A stretch of 52,953 nt of DNA from Breznakibacter xylanolyticus. GTDB taxonomy: Bacteria > Bacteroidota > Bacteroidia > Bacteroidales > Marinilabiliaceae. This document shows, one piece after another, positions 1 to 8,332 of the stretch. The translations under genes and the position numbers were made by a program. The stretch is taken from positions 4,275 to 57,227 of the forward strand of contig NZ_QKZK01000022.1 in assembly GCF_003254275.1 (NCBI RefSeq), given 5' to 3'. Within the stretch, counting starts at the first letter, position 1. Each line of letters begins with the position of its first letter. Under the pieces are notes generated by a model that made no database searches, was not told the DNA's origin, and saw only the letters and a program-made list of their open reading frames with translations.

Positions 1-34
1 AATTCGCATAATTCGTATAATTCGCGGTCAAAAA
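1..34. repeat. short tandem repeat, 11-bp period (AATTCGTATAA type)
   Basis: Three successive copies of an 'AATTCG' unit spaced 11 bp apart run into 'CGCGGT' and an A-tract. The same unit recurs near the right end of the window at 52351-52398, also ending in CGCGGT and A-tract. No gene overlaps it. It is seen directly as a dispersed intergenic repeat; its function is unknown. Confidence 0.7.
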
Positions 35-168
35 AAACTAAAACACAGTCACATACCAAACACACAAAACAATCCACATCACCCCGTTAACACATTCAAG
101 CATAATTAAAAACCCGAACCATCTTGTGTCTTGCATCTTGACACTCAAATCTTAATACTTTTTTAAAC

Positions 169-534
169 ATGAAAACCATCGGAGAAGAAATAAAAGAATG
201 GCAAGAGTATCTCACCTCTTACGCCAACGCTGAAGCCGAACTATTCAAACTAAGACTCATCGACCGTATGACCGTCTTGTTTTCAGCATTGATTACCAAA
301 GTCGTCATTTTAGCGTTCGTGTTGGTTTCCGCCCTTTTGGCATCAGTAGCTTTGGCCTTTTGGTTGGGGGATACACTCAAGTCATTACCTCTGGGATTTG
401 TGATTGTCAGCGGTGCATACCTGGTGTTACTGGTTCTCTTTGTGATACTGCGGCAACCGCTGGTCGAAAAACCGGTACTTTCCTTACTCCTCGAGCTCTT
501 TTTCTCAAAACCCCATCACGACAACGAAGCGTGA
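169..534 (+). CDS. phage-holin-superfamily-like membrane protein (Phage_holin_3_6 type)
   Basis: This 121-residue protein starts with a charged amphipathic segment (about residues 1-40, rich in Glu and Lys). Two hydrophobic segments follow at about 42-66 and 74-94, then a short polar tail. The layout matches the small 'putative holin superfamily III' proteins common in Bacteroidota, which are chromosomal and usually not phage lysis genes. In these genomes they often sit with a YtxH-like gene and another small gene, and the next gene here is such a small protein. No prophage gene is visible nearby. The role is probably envelope-related but unproven. Confidence 0.6.
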   Translation: MKTIGEEIKEWQEYLTSYANAEAELFKLRLIDRMTVLFSALITKVVILAFVLVSALLASVALAFWLGDTLKSLPLGFVIVSGAYLVLLVLFVILRQPLVEKPVLSLLLELFFSKPHHDNEA

Positions 535-540
535 CTACAA

Positions 541-645
541 TATAACTCACTTGAGTTATCTGCTTTCTTATTTAAACGCAAGACGTTACAAATTAACTCA
601 GCGCCTTTGCGCCTCAGCGTTTATTCCGACTCTGTGGGCATTGAA
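541..645. repeat. dispersed intergenic repeat, copy A
   Basis: This stretch of about 100 bp, holding 'TTCTTATTTAAA', 'GCAAGACGTT', 'AATTAACTCAGCG' and 'GCCTCAGCGTTTATTC' in order, recurs with few changes at 14211-14320. Both copies lie just downstream of plus-strand genes. Seen directly; function unknown. Confidence 0.75.
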
Positions 646-697
646 AATGCGGAATATCTGACCAATTGAAATGATCTGTACCCTAAAAATTAACACC

Positions 698-901
698 ATG
701 AAACCCAACCACCGATACGCTCACATCTCCTCCCTCAAAGCCCTTCGCCAGGAGGAAACCAAACTTCACTACCAGTCCCTGCTCGCCGAAAAATCCATGG
801 CGCTCAAAGTCATGGAACTACGCTACGAATTCGACCCACAACGATGGGCTTCTCTCATTGGCGACAAACTATTTTGGTTCATGACACGATTCTTTGACTG
901 A
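698..901 (+). CDS. small conserved-type hypothetical protein
   Basis: This 67-residue protein starts at the ATG at 698; a further in-frame ATG lies at 671 but adds an atypical leader. The product is basic and helical-looking (Lys/Arg/Glu-rich), with no signal peptide and no clear membrane segment apart from a short aromatic C-terminus (WFMTRFF). It follows the holin-like gene on the same strand, and small genes at this position are common in Bacteroidota. I do not recognise the family. Confidence 0.5.
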   Translation: MKPNHRYAHISSLKALRQEETKLHYQSLLAEKSMALKVMELRYEFDPQRWASLIGDKLFWFMTRFFD

Positions 902-1470
902 GAACGGGTCAACTGTCCCTTTCAACATCTAAATGCTCCTATTTCGTTCCCCTTCATTTCGTCTTGGGGTAAGCTCCATTTTTTGTGTCATTTTCTCCAC
1001 ACCCCAAAACCAAAATTCATTAAAATCAGCACTTCTCCCCAAAAACACACAATCGCAAATAACTGCTATATAAATACTTACAAGACACACCCCCACAATA
1101 ATATATAGATAGTGCATAGATACTCCCTAGATAAAGCATAGATAGTGTATGAAGAGTGCCTGAAACGTTTAGTTAAATAACCACAAAAACACCACACCCC
1201 CATACTGTCAAAAAGTACAAATCACAATTCAAAAAGTGGTCTCATTAATGGTGCGTTCTACTAAAAATACGCTCTATCGCCAAAGAGTTTTCAATGAACA
1301 CAGAATTCTCGGGGACACAGAGTTTTTTAGGCTATGATGTCCGTTTGAGAAACATCAATCCGGTGTTCAAATAAAAAAGCAGATAACTCAAAAGAATAAT
1401 ACCCCGCTCAAATCATCATGTAACGCTGAATATCAAGCCATTCCCTATTCTCCAATCCCCCCCTCACACC
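902..1470. other. gene-free stretch
   Basis: No convincing gene or RNA is visible. The sequence is AT-rich, with a repeated 'GCATAGATA' motif near 1115-1150 and a 'CACAGAGT' motif near 1315 that resembles motifs near 52200. The open frame on the minus strand at 929-1117 has no recognisable product. Confidence 0.5.
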
Positions 1471-1980
1471 ACAGAGCCGTAGGCTCGTCCCATCTTGTAA
1501 GGCCGGATTTCAATCCGGTCACACCTCACACCCCCCACTTCCTCATACCTAAAACCATCCCATCAGCGAAATGTCGCACCCGACACACCCCACAGAGCCC
1601 TAGGCTCGCCCCATCTTGTATGGCCGGATTTCAATCCGGTCACACCTCACACCCCCCACTTCCTCATACCTAAAACCATCCCATCAGCGAAATGTCGCAC
1701 CCGACACACCCCACAGAGCCCTAGGCTCGCCCCATCTTGTATGGCCGGATTTCAATCCGGTCACACCTCACAAACCATCCTCCCTCATACCTAAAACCAT
1801 CCCATCAGCGAAATGTCATACCCGACACACCCCACAGAGCCGTAGGCTCACACCATCCTGTAAGGCTGGATTTCAATCCAGTCCCCCCAACCGGTTCTCC
1901 TATCCCCCTCTCACCCCACAGAGCCGTAGGCTCGCCCCATCTTGTAAGGCCGGATTTCAATCCGGTCACACCTCACGTAA
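1471..1980. repeat. tandem array of five double-hairpin units (121, 121, 121 and 84 bp spacing)
   Basis: Each unit carries hairpin 1, GAGCC-(G/C)TA-GGCTC, at 1474, 1595, 1716, 1837 and 1921. About 14 bp later comes hairpin 2, of the form GGCCGGATTTCAATCCGGTC, at 1501, 1622, 1743, 1864 and 1948. The first three spacings are exactly 121 bp and the last is 84 bp, where the long linker is replaced. In unit 4 both arms of hairpin 2 are changed together (CCGGATT/AATCCGG becomes CTGGATT/AATCCAG), so pairing is kept. The period is not a multiple of three, and the frames through it are artefacts. It resembles REP/BIME-type palindromic repeats rather than a CRISPR, because the linkers are conserved and not unique. 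Confidence 0.9.
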
Positions 1981-2286
1981 GGGCATACACCAATGAAGAC
2001 CTAAGCCCCAAACATACTTTCAATCCCAAAAACCTTGAACTGTGGCATAACCACACAAAAGAAGCCTGCCCAACAATGATTGCTTGAGCAGGCCAGAAAC
2101 ATTCATGAAAAAAATAATTACCAACCTAAACCTCACAAAAAACTGAATGCTAGAACTGTTGAATGTTTCTAATTGAACTTTAAGAATCGTATTCTGATAT
2201 AAAGGTAAGCCCAACAGCAGGGGTTGTCAATAGAACAAACTGAAAAAATTCACCCCTAATACAAATAAAAACACAGCCTCTATCAA
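1981..2286. other. gene-free stretch with two hairpins
   Basis: Two small hairpins are visible: TGTGG-cataa-CCACA (2041-2055) and GCCTGC...GCAGGC (2064-2093). The second reads into a T-rich stretch on the minus strand and could terminate the histidine kinase transcript about 200 bp after its stop codon. Nothing else is recognised. Confidence 0.4.
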
Positions 2287-3603
2287 TCAAACAGATAGAG
2301 AAGAATTCTTCAACGGCTCGTAACGAATGGGCAACTGCACGTAAAAGGTACTCCCTGAATTCGGCATCGATTCCACCCACATGCGCCCCTGAAGCAAACT
2401 CGTAAGCCCCCTGCAAATGGCCAACCCCAGCCCCGCCCCATGCTGCGCATGTTCCCGAACCGTACCTCCGGCATGATGAAAACGCTCAAATATCTGGTCG
2501 ATGGCCTCGGGCGCAATCCCAATGCCCGTATCGCGAACATAAAACAACACCTGGTCGCCTTCTTGCTGACAACCCATTTCGACTTCGCCCTGAGTGGTAA
2601 ACTTCAACGCATTATATGCCAAATTATTCAATATCTGATAGGCCATCAGACTGTCGGTATAAATCTCTAGCGCGTCATCGGGCAGACTGAGCCGAAACTG
2701 AACCCGCGGATTCGACTGTATCTGGTGCAGCAACGACGCCTGTACCTGATGAAACAACGCATCTACCGACAACCAGGCTGCCGTCACAGGACTTTGGTTG
2801 GCCTCGATTTTTGAAAAACTAATCACATTATTGAGCAGCGTGAGCAAATTGCGTCCGTTTTCGTTGATGATGCGAATGTAACTGTTACGCACCTCCGGCT
2901 CCAACGTCCCGTCTTCGAGAAGCTCGGCAAAACCCAGGATGGCATTCATGGGAGTGCGAATCTCGTGACTGAGATTGACCACAAACGACGTCTTGGCCGC
3001 ATCCGATTTAACGGCCTCCTGCTTGTCGCGCAATAGCACCCGCTTGGCATAAGCGATCACCGGCAACTCAAACACAAAAAATATCACGGTAATGAACAAC
3101 ACATCCAACAATCTACTCCGATTTGATGGATATGACTCGATGAGATGTGGCCAATAAAGCTCAATGGCAAACAGCCCGATGATATTAAACAACAAAAACA
3201 CCAACACCCAATGATAATAGGTATTGACCGAAAAAAACAGGTATAACAACAAAAAACCCTGTGTCATCACCAACGCCGTACCCTGACTCCCACCCGAGAA
3301 CATCCAAACCCCGTTGATCATGAGCACAAAAAAAACCAAAAAGATATTCCTGGCCCATAGAGTCTTACCTTTCGCATAATCGAGCCAGAATATAAAGGGC
3401 GTAAAAAAGACTGCAAAAAGCGAAAACATCGTCGCTGAAAAAGGAAGACCAAATAACGGATTGGTGATAAGCGACATACCCGTAATCAACACCGTTATCA
3501 GCAGGGTGTAATAAAACATCAGCTCATGAATGGAGTACTTTTCGGACCGAAACCATACGAACCGCTCGATATAATATCTATAAACCCCAGTTAATCGTCT
3601 CAT
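2287..3603 (-). CDS. membrane-bound hybrid-less sensor histidine kinase
   Basis: The 438-residue protein has about six membrane segments in residues 28-195, then a HisKA dimerisation domain with the phospho-accepting His213 in 'NLSHEIRTPMNA'. A HATPase_c domain follows, with an N-box 'NNLAYNALKFT', G1 box 'VRDTGIGI', F box 'IFERFHH' and G2 box 'GAGLGLAICRG'. There is no periplasmic sensor domain and no receiver. The start at 3603 is preferred: a perfect -7 box lies at 3637-3644 and an AAGG-type ribosome site just upstream, while the longer frame to 3660 would begin upstream of the promoter. No partner regulator is adjacent. The signal sensed is unknown. Confidence 0.88.
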   Translation of the reverse strand: MRRLTGVYRYYIERFVWFRSEKYSIHELMFYYTLLITVLITGMSLITNPLFGLPFSATMFSLFAVFFTPFIFWLDYAKGKTLWARNIFLVFFVLMINGVWMFSGGSQGTALVMTQGFLLLYLFFSVNTYYHWVLVFLLFNIIGLFAIELYWPHLIESYPSNRSRLLDVLFITVIFFVFELPVIAYAKRVLLRDKQEAVKSDAAKTSFVVNLSHEIRTPMNAILGFAELLEDGTLEPEVRNSYIRIINENGRNLLTLLNNVISFSKIEANQSPVTAAWLSVDALFHQVQASLLHQIQSNPRVQFRLSLPDDALEIYTDSLMAYQILNNLAYNALKFTTQGEVEMGCQQEGDQVLFYVRDTGIGIAPEAIDQIFERFHHAGGTVREHAQHGAGLGLAICRGLTSLLQGRMWVESMPNSGSTFYVQLPIRYEPLKNSSLSV

Positions 3604-3636
3604 AATGCACCTTAACCGATCGCGAAAGCATTGTGT

Positions 3637-3644
3637 CAAATATA
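3637..3644 (-). promoter_or_regulatory. -7 promoter box of the histidine kinase
   Basis: The minus strand reads TATATTTG, a perfect Bacteroidota TAnnTTTG box, with a TTTG 22 bp upstream. It would start transcription near 3630 and give a leader of about 27 nt. It rules out the longer reading that starts at 3660. Confidence 0.6.
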
Positions 3645-3718
3645 CAATAAATGCCAACAATCCCTACAAAGATAAAGGATAGAAAGCTGCCACGTCTTTA
3701 TCGCCTGTTAAAATTCTT

Positions 3719-3726
3719 TACCTTTG
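3719..3726 (+). promoter_or_regulatory. -7 promoter box of mutS2
   Basis: The sequence TACCTTTG matches TAnnTTTG exactly and lies 20 bp before the GTG codon at 3747. Transcription would start near 3732, inside the longer open frame that begins at 3651, so the short reading is favoured. Confidence 0.65.
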
Positions 3727-3746
3727 CCCCAAACAAAGCAAAAGTC

Positions 3747-6248
3747 GTGATTTATCCACAAAACTTCGAAGAAAAAATCAAATTCACCCGCATCCGCGAA
3801 CACCTCAAAGCCCATTGCGCCAGCACCCTGGGCATTGAACGGGTGGACGCAATGCAATTTACCTCCCGGCACGACGAAATGACCGGATGGCTGCTCCAAA
3901 CTCATGAGATGCTGGTGCTGATGACCACTGCCGACGGTTTCCCAACCATGGTGTTTGTCGACATCCGCGAAGCCCTTAAGAAAATACGCATCGAAGGTCT
4001 TTACCTCGAAGAAAAAGACCTCTTTGACCTGCGCCGCTCCCTGGCCTCTATCCGTGACCTGGTGCGCTTCCTCTCCTCGCAGGACGAAGTCTGCTACCCC
4101 TCGCTGCGCGCCCTGGCTGCTCAGGTGACCATCTACCCGGGCATCATCGACCGCATCGACCAGATTTTAAACAAATTCGGCAAGATAAAGGACAACGCCA
4201 CCCCCGAATTGGCCGCCATTCGCCGAGACATACAAGAGAAAATGGCCGGCATCAACCGACGCATGATGGCCATCCTCAAACAAGCCAAACAGGACGGTTT
4301 GGTCGAAGCCGATGCCTCCATCTCGATCCGCGAAGGTCGTGCCGTCATCCCCGTTCCATCGCCCAACAAACGAAAACTGGGCGGCATCATCCACGATGAG
4401 TCGGCCACCGGAAAAACCACCTTTATTGAACCGGCCGAAATCGTGGAAACCAACAACCAGTTGCGCGAACTGGAATATGCCGAACGCCGGGAAATCATCC
4501 GCATCCTCACGGCCATCAGCAACGACATTCGCCCCTATCTCGACGACCTGTTTTACTCATACGAATTCCTGGGATGGATTGATTTTATCATGGCAAAGGC
4601 AAAATTTGCCCAACAAACCGGCTCCACCCTTCCGGCCTTGGGCACCACGCCCGACATGACCTGGGATCGTGCCGTTCACCCGCTGTTGCTGCTCCAATTT
4701 CAGCAAACCGAACACACGGTAGTCCCCCTCGACATCGAACTCAAAGCCGACGAACGCATCCTGCTCATCTCAGGCCCCAACGCCGGCGGTAAGTCGGTGT
4801 GCCTGCAAACCGTGGGGCTGCTGCAATACATGCTGCAATGCGGCATGCTCGTGCCCATGCGCGAAACCTCGCGAATGGGCTTTGTTGAGCACATCTTTAT
4901 TGACATGGGCGATGAGCAAAGCATCGAAAACGACCTGAGTACCTACAGCTCGCACCTCACCAACATGAAGCACTTTTTACGTCACAGCAACGGTCGCACA
5001 CTGGTGCTCATCGACGAGTTTGGCACCGGCACCGAACCCATGCTGGGGGGCGCCATCGCCGAATCGGTGCTGGCACAGCTCAACCGTCAGGGAGTGTATG
5101 GCGTCATCACCACCCACTACACCAACCTGAAACACTACGCGGCCCAAACCCCCGGCATCATCAACGGCGCCATGATGTTCGACACCCACGCCATCCAACC
5201 CCTCTTTAAACTGGAGATGGGGCAACCCGGCAGCTCCTTTGCTTTTGAGATTGCCCGAAAAATAGGACTACCCGAGTCGATATTGACCGAATCGAAAGAA
5301 AAAATCGGTCAGGATCACATCGACTTCGACAAACACCTGCGCGAAATTGTGCGCGACAAACGATACTGGGAGCAGAAGCGGGAATCGATACGCATCAACG
5401 AAAAACGCCTCGAAGAGGTGCTGGCACGCTACCAGGGCGAACTGGCCAAGGTGAAACAAGAGCGCAAGACCATCCTCGATCAGGCCAAAACCCAAGCCGC
5501 CAACCTGCTCAACACGGCCAATAAACAAATTGAAAACACCATTCGTGAGATACGCGAAACGCAGGCCGACAAAGAACGCACCCGACTGCTGCGTCAACAG
5601 CTCGACGAGGTAAAAGAAAAGGTGGAGCAGTCGGCACACGACCGCGACGACACGGTGGAACGCAAGATTCGCCAAATTCAGGAACGCGAGAAACGCAAAC
5701 AAGAAAAGGCCACCAAGCCACAGCACCCACCCCGCGAAGCCAAAGCGGCACCTGAGCGTGAGCCCGTGACCAATGCCCCGCTTCAAAAAGGCGACAGCGT
5801 GAAGCTGCCGGGTCAGGAGATTCCGGGCGAAATATTGGAAATACAAGGCAACACGGCCACAGTGGCCTTTGGCAACCTCAAAACCTCGGTGAAAATCAAC
5901 AAACTCACGCGCATCAGCAAAAGCAACTACAAGAAAGAGGTGCGGCAGGCACAGGAATCCTTCAGCAGTGAACTGAGCGAACGCATCCGCAACAAAAAGC
6001 TCAATTTCAAGGCCGACATTGACGTGCGAGGCATGCGAGCCGACGAAGCGCTGCAAGCCGTGATGAGCCACATCGATGACGCCATCATTTGCGAAACCTC
6101 ATCGCTCAAAATTCTGCACGGAAAGGGCGACGGCATTTTGCGCAAGATGATTCGCGACTACCTCGCTTCGGTGAAAGAAGTGCGTTCGTGTCGCGACGAG
6201 CACGTGCAGTTTGGCGGAAGCGGGATCACAATTGTGGAATTTGTTTAA
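3747..6248 (+). CDS. mutS2: endonuclease MutS2
   Basis: MutS2 binds branched DNA or collided ribosomes and acts through a MutS-type ATPase and an Smr nuclease. In order there are: an N-terminal core and lever region (about 1-300), Walker A 'GPNAGGKS' near residue 343, a Walker B region 'TLVLIDEFGTGTEP', a 'TTHY' switch, and a long Lys/Glu/Arg-rich coiled coil (about 515-660). A KOW-like segment follows, then a C-terminal Smr domain with 'DVRG' near 759 and 'HGKGDG'. The start is taken as the GTG at 3747 (833 aa, product beginning IYPQNFEEKI). This matches the usual family start and the promoter at 3719; an upstream ATG at 3651 would add 32 atypical residues. Confidence 0.92.
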   Translation: MIYPQNFEEKIKFTRIREHLKAHCASTLGIERVDAMQFTSRHDEMTGWLLQTHEMLVLMTTADGFPTMVFVDIREALKKIRIEGLYLEEKDLFDLRRSLASIRDLVRFLSSQDEVCYPSLRALAAQVTIYPGIIDRIDQILNKFGKIKDNATPELAAIRRDIQEKMAGINRRMMAILKQAKQDGLVEADASISIREGRAVIPVPSPNKRKLGGIIHDESATGKTTFIEPAEIVETNNQLRELEYAERREIIRILTAISNDIRPYLDDLFYSYEFLGWIDFIMAKAKFAQQTGSTLPALGTTPDMTWDRAVHPLLLLQFQQTEHTVVPLDIELKADERILLISGPNAGGKSVCLQTVGLLQYMLQCGMLVPMRETSRMGFVEHIFIDMGDEQSIENDLSTYSSHLTNMKHFLRHSNGRTLVLIDEFGTGTEPMLGGAIAESVLAQLNRQGVYGVITTHYTNLKHYAAQTPGIINGAMMFDTHAIQPLFKLEMGQPGSSFAFEIARKIGLPESILTESKEKIGQDHIDFDKHLREIVRDKRYWEQKRESIRINEKRLEEVLARYQGELAKVKQERKTILDQAKTQAANLLNTANKQIENTIREIRETQADKERTRLLRQQLDEVKEKVEQSAHDRDDTVERKIRQIQEREKRKQEKATKPQHPPREAKAAPEREPVTNAPLQKGDSVKLPGQEIPGEILEIQGNTATVAFGNLKTSVKINKLTRISKSNYKKEVRQAQESFSSELSERIRNKKLNFKADIDVRGMRADEALQAVMSHIDDAIICETSSLKILHGKGDGILRKMIRDYLASVKEVRSCRDEHVQFGGSGITIVEFV

Positions 6249-6395
6249 TAAAATCCGATGTCATTTAATGAATGTTCAGGGATGGCTTTCAGGGATGTCA
6301 AGGAGTGTATCGATCACTTTTTGTGCAATGTATTAGAGTTTAAAACTTGATATTCCCCTATGTTGTGATGAGTTAAAAGGATTTTTCCACGAATT

Positions 6396-6460
6396 CCACG
6401 AATTTCTATGACTTGCGCATGCATGTCATAGAAATATCATCATTGCTTTTCAATTCGTGG
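6396..6460. repeat. nested inverted repeat
   Basis: Inner arms ATTTCTATGAC (6402-6412) and GTCATAGAAAT (6425-6435) flank a 12-nt loop. Outer arms CCACGAATT (6396-6404) and AATTCGTGG (6452-6460) enclose them and overlap the inner left arm by three bases, so the two stems may be alternative folds. It lies 150 bp after mutS2 and could be a terminator or a small mobile palindrome, but no T-tract follows. Confidence 0.65.
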
Positions 6461-6589
6461 ATTCATTCATTGTCTGGGATTTCATTTCATGTGCTTCATC
6501 ACAATATTCGGGTATAGCGTGGTTTAAAAGGCGACTTAAGAAATAGATAAACAACCCTATGATTTCATCCTTACGCGTGTAATGCTTTT

Positions 6590-6711
6590 AGAGGCCCCAT
6601 AGGAGCCAAATATCGGTAGCTTTTTGATGAATCGTTTACCTCTCGCCCCGATCGGGGCGAAAGATGATTGGTTTACCTTCTTCTACCGAGCTTTGGTGCC
6701 CAAAGGCACCA
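6590..6711. repeat. three-hairpin palindromic element
   Basis: Three hairpins follow one another: an imperfect GGCCCC-ata-GGAGCC stem (about 6592-6607), the perfect 18-bp palindrome TCGCCCCGATCGGGGCGA (6643-6660), and TGGTGCC-caaa-GGCACCA (6694-6711). The linkers share 'TATCGGTAGC' and a degenerate 'CTACCGAGC'. The overall form resembles REP-like elements scattered in Bacteroidota intergenic DNA. Only one copy is in this window. Confidence 0.6.
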
Positions 6712-6950
6712 TCAAACATGCTTGGATCGCGATTTGCTGCCGTGAAAAAAAAATCGGCACGGCAGAAAAAAAAATTTCCACGGCAGGAAATATTAAAACG
6801 CCATGCCATGGAATAAAAGCCCCTTGCGTGCCTCAAGCGTCTTAAACGGCAACTTCCCCACCGCTCAACAATTTCGCCAGGATGTTGTTAATACAACACC
6901 GCATCATTGCGAGGTCATTGACTGTCATCTACCCACATAAAATACAAACC

Positions 6951-7352
6951 ATGAACGAACTCACCCTTGCCACCCCAACCTTGCTCTTTTCGGCCGTATC
7001 GCTGATTCTGCTAGCCTACACCAACCGGTTTTTGGGCTATGCACAGGTTATCCGAACACTTTATGAGCAGTTTTTGCGTAACCACGACCAGGTTCTGCTC
7101 GAACAAATTCGCAACCTCCGTCAACGGCTTTACCTCACCCGAGCCATGCAAATGCTCGGCATCCTGAGTCTCTTTTTTTGCGTGGCGGCCATGTTCCTCA
7201 TCTACATTGGCATGCAAACACCGGCAGCCTATACCTTTGGAGGTGGATTGGTACTGCTCATTGCCTCCCTGGCCGTGTCGGTGTGGGAAATACAAATCTC
7301 CGTGCAGGCGCTCGACCTAAACCTAAAAGACATGGAAAACAGAAAATTATGA
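6951..7352 (+). CDS. DUF2721-type small membrane protein
   Basis: The 133-residue protein has a hydrophobic N-terminal segment (about 8-27), a basic and helical middle region with a repeated QIRNLRQRL-like pattern (about 35-62), and two close hydrophobic segments (about 68-112). It ends in an acidic/basic helix. This is the layout of DUF2721 proteins, predicted inner-membrane proteins of unknown function. The ATG at 6951 is chosen because the upstream 23 codons are not conserved-looking. It lies on the same strand as the superoxide dismutase gene 140 bp downstream, though a link is not shown. Confidence 0.65.
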   Translation: MNELTLATPTLLFSAVSLILLAYTNRFLGYAQVIRTLYEQFLRNHDQVLLEQIRNLRQRLYLTRAMQMLGILSLFFCVAAMFLIYIGMQTPAAYTFGGGLVLLIASLAVSVWEIQISVQALDLNLKDMENRKL

Positions 7353-7493
7353 GCTTATGATTTAAGCGAAACACGCTCATAACAGTACAGACTCAGCCTC
7401 TTTTCAAGAAGTTTGCTAAAACATCATCAATTATTTTATACGAAACAATCTCGAGTTCCACTTAGGGGGATGAGAGGGCTAAACAATAAACAC

Positions 7494-8213
7494 ATGAAAA
7501 ATCGAACCACCTTTTTCGCAATCATGATGGTCGCCATCATGTCCATCGCAAACGCATCGGCTCAGGATGTGAAACACGAGTTTCCGGCGTTGCCTTACGC
7601 CTACGACGCGCTGGAGCCCTACATGGACGCTGCCACCATGGAAATTCATTACACACGCCACCACAAGGGTTATTACGACCGGTTTGTAAAAGCCATTGCC
7701 GGCACGCCCCTCGAAAACCAGTCGCTCGAAACAATTTTTGCCGGCATCAGCAACGTGAGCCCGGGCATCCGCAACGATGGCGGCGGTTATTACAACCACG
7801 TGGTATTTTGGGAAAACCTATCACCCACTCCCGGGCAACCCTCGGCCAAGCTGACCCAAGCCATTGTCAATCGGTTTGGCAGCATGGAGGCTTTTCAGGA
7901 ACAATTCAGCAAAGCAGCCCTCTCGGTCTTTGGCAGCGGATGGGCATGGCTCATCTTCACCCCCGACAACCAGCTGGAGATTGTCACCACCGCCAACCAG
8001 GACAACCCTCTCATGGACGTGGTTCCGGTGAAAGGTCAGCCATTGTTGGCCATCGACGTGTGGGAACATGCCTATTACCTCAAGTACCAAAATAAACGAG
8101 GCGAATACATCAACGCGTTTTGGAAGGTGGTGAACTGGGAAGCGGTGAGCAAACGACTGGAAGATGCAAGGGTAAAATCAATGAATTACGCACACGAAAA
8201 GATTATAGAATGA
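7494..8213 (+). CDS. secreted Mn-type (or cambialistic) superoxide dismutase
   Basis: The enzyme converts superoxide to oxygen and hydrogen peroxide. It has 239 residues; the first 23 look like a signal peptide (basic start, hydrophobic core, 'ANASA' cleavage), so it should act outside the cytoplasm, which is unusual for this family. Metal ligands are visible: His52 in 'MEIHYTRHH', His in 'YYNHVVFW', and Asp and His in 'DVWEHAYY'. Gly before 'GYYNH' and Gln in 'TANQDNPLM' occupy the positions typical of Mn-type enzymes; Fe-type enzymes carry the Gln in the first of these sites. The start at 7494 is chosen because it gives a proper signal peptide. Confidence 0.9.
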   Translation: MKNRTTFFAIMMVAIMSIANASAQDVKHEFPALPYAYDALEPYMDAATMEIHYTRHHKGYYDRFVKAIAGTPLENQSLETIFAGISNVSPGIRNDGGGYYNHVVFWENLSPTPGQPSAKLTQAIVNRFGSMEAFQEQFSKAALSVFGSGWAWLIFTPDNQLEIVTTANQDNPLMDVVPVKGQPLLAIDVWEHAYYLKYQNKRGEYINAFWKVVNWEAVSKRLEDARVKSMNYAHEKIIE

Positions 8214-8332
8214 GTGCACAAACAAAATAGGAATAAAACTGAAGCACAATAATGAAGTCGATTTTCTAATTTCTAAACAGATGGTCTCATGTTTTTTTTT
8301 TACTATTTTCGTCAAACTAAAAAAAAAATCCC

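Larger units (their letters stand above)
6249..6950. other. gene-poor stretch rich in palindromes
   Basis: No convincing gene is visible between mutS2 and the DUF2721 gene. It holds a nested inverted repeat at 6396-6460 and a three-hairpin element at 6590-6711, both listed separately. Near 6740-6790 two 'CACGGCAG' copies are separated by long A-tracts. The frame at 6624-6845 runs through these hairpins and gives a low-complexity product, so it is not called. Confidence 0.5.

Noticed and set aside
169-534. Prophage remnant suggested by the holin-like gene
   Set aside because: No other phage gene is near, and this holin family is widespread on Bacteroidota chromosomes.
929-1117. 62-codon minus-strand frame with a hydrophobic head
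   Set aside because: There is no promoter, homologue-like motif or context; probably chance in AT-rich DNA.
1471-1980. Possible CRISPR array
   Set aside because: The whole 121-bp unit including the linker is conserved, there are no unique spacers, and no cas genes are visible.
1616-2087. Overlapping plus-strand open frames across the hairpin array
   Set aside because: They are created by the tandem repeats (repeated 'LVWPDFNPV'-like peptide), have no start-site support, and the unit length is not a multiple of three.
5268-6071. 267-codon minus-strand frame
   Set aside because: It is antisense to the coiled coil of MutS2, giving a Leu/Phe/Val-rich artefact.
6624-6845. 73-codon plus-strand frame after mutS2
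   Set aside because: It crosses two palindromes and A-tract repeats; the product is low-complexity.
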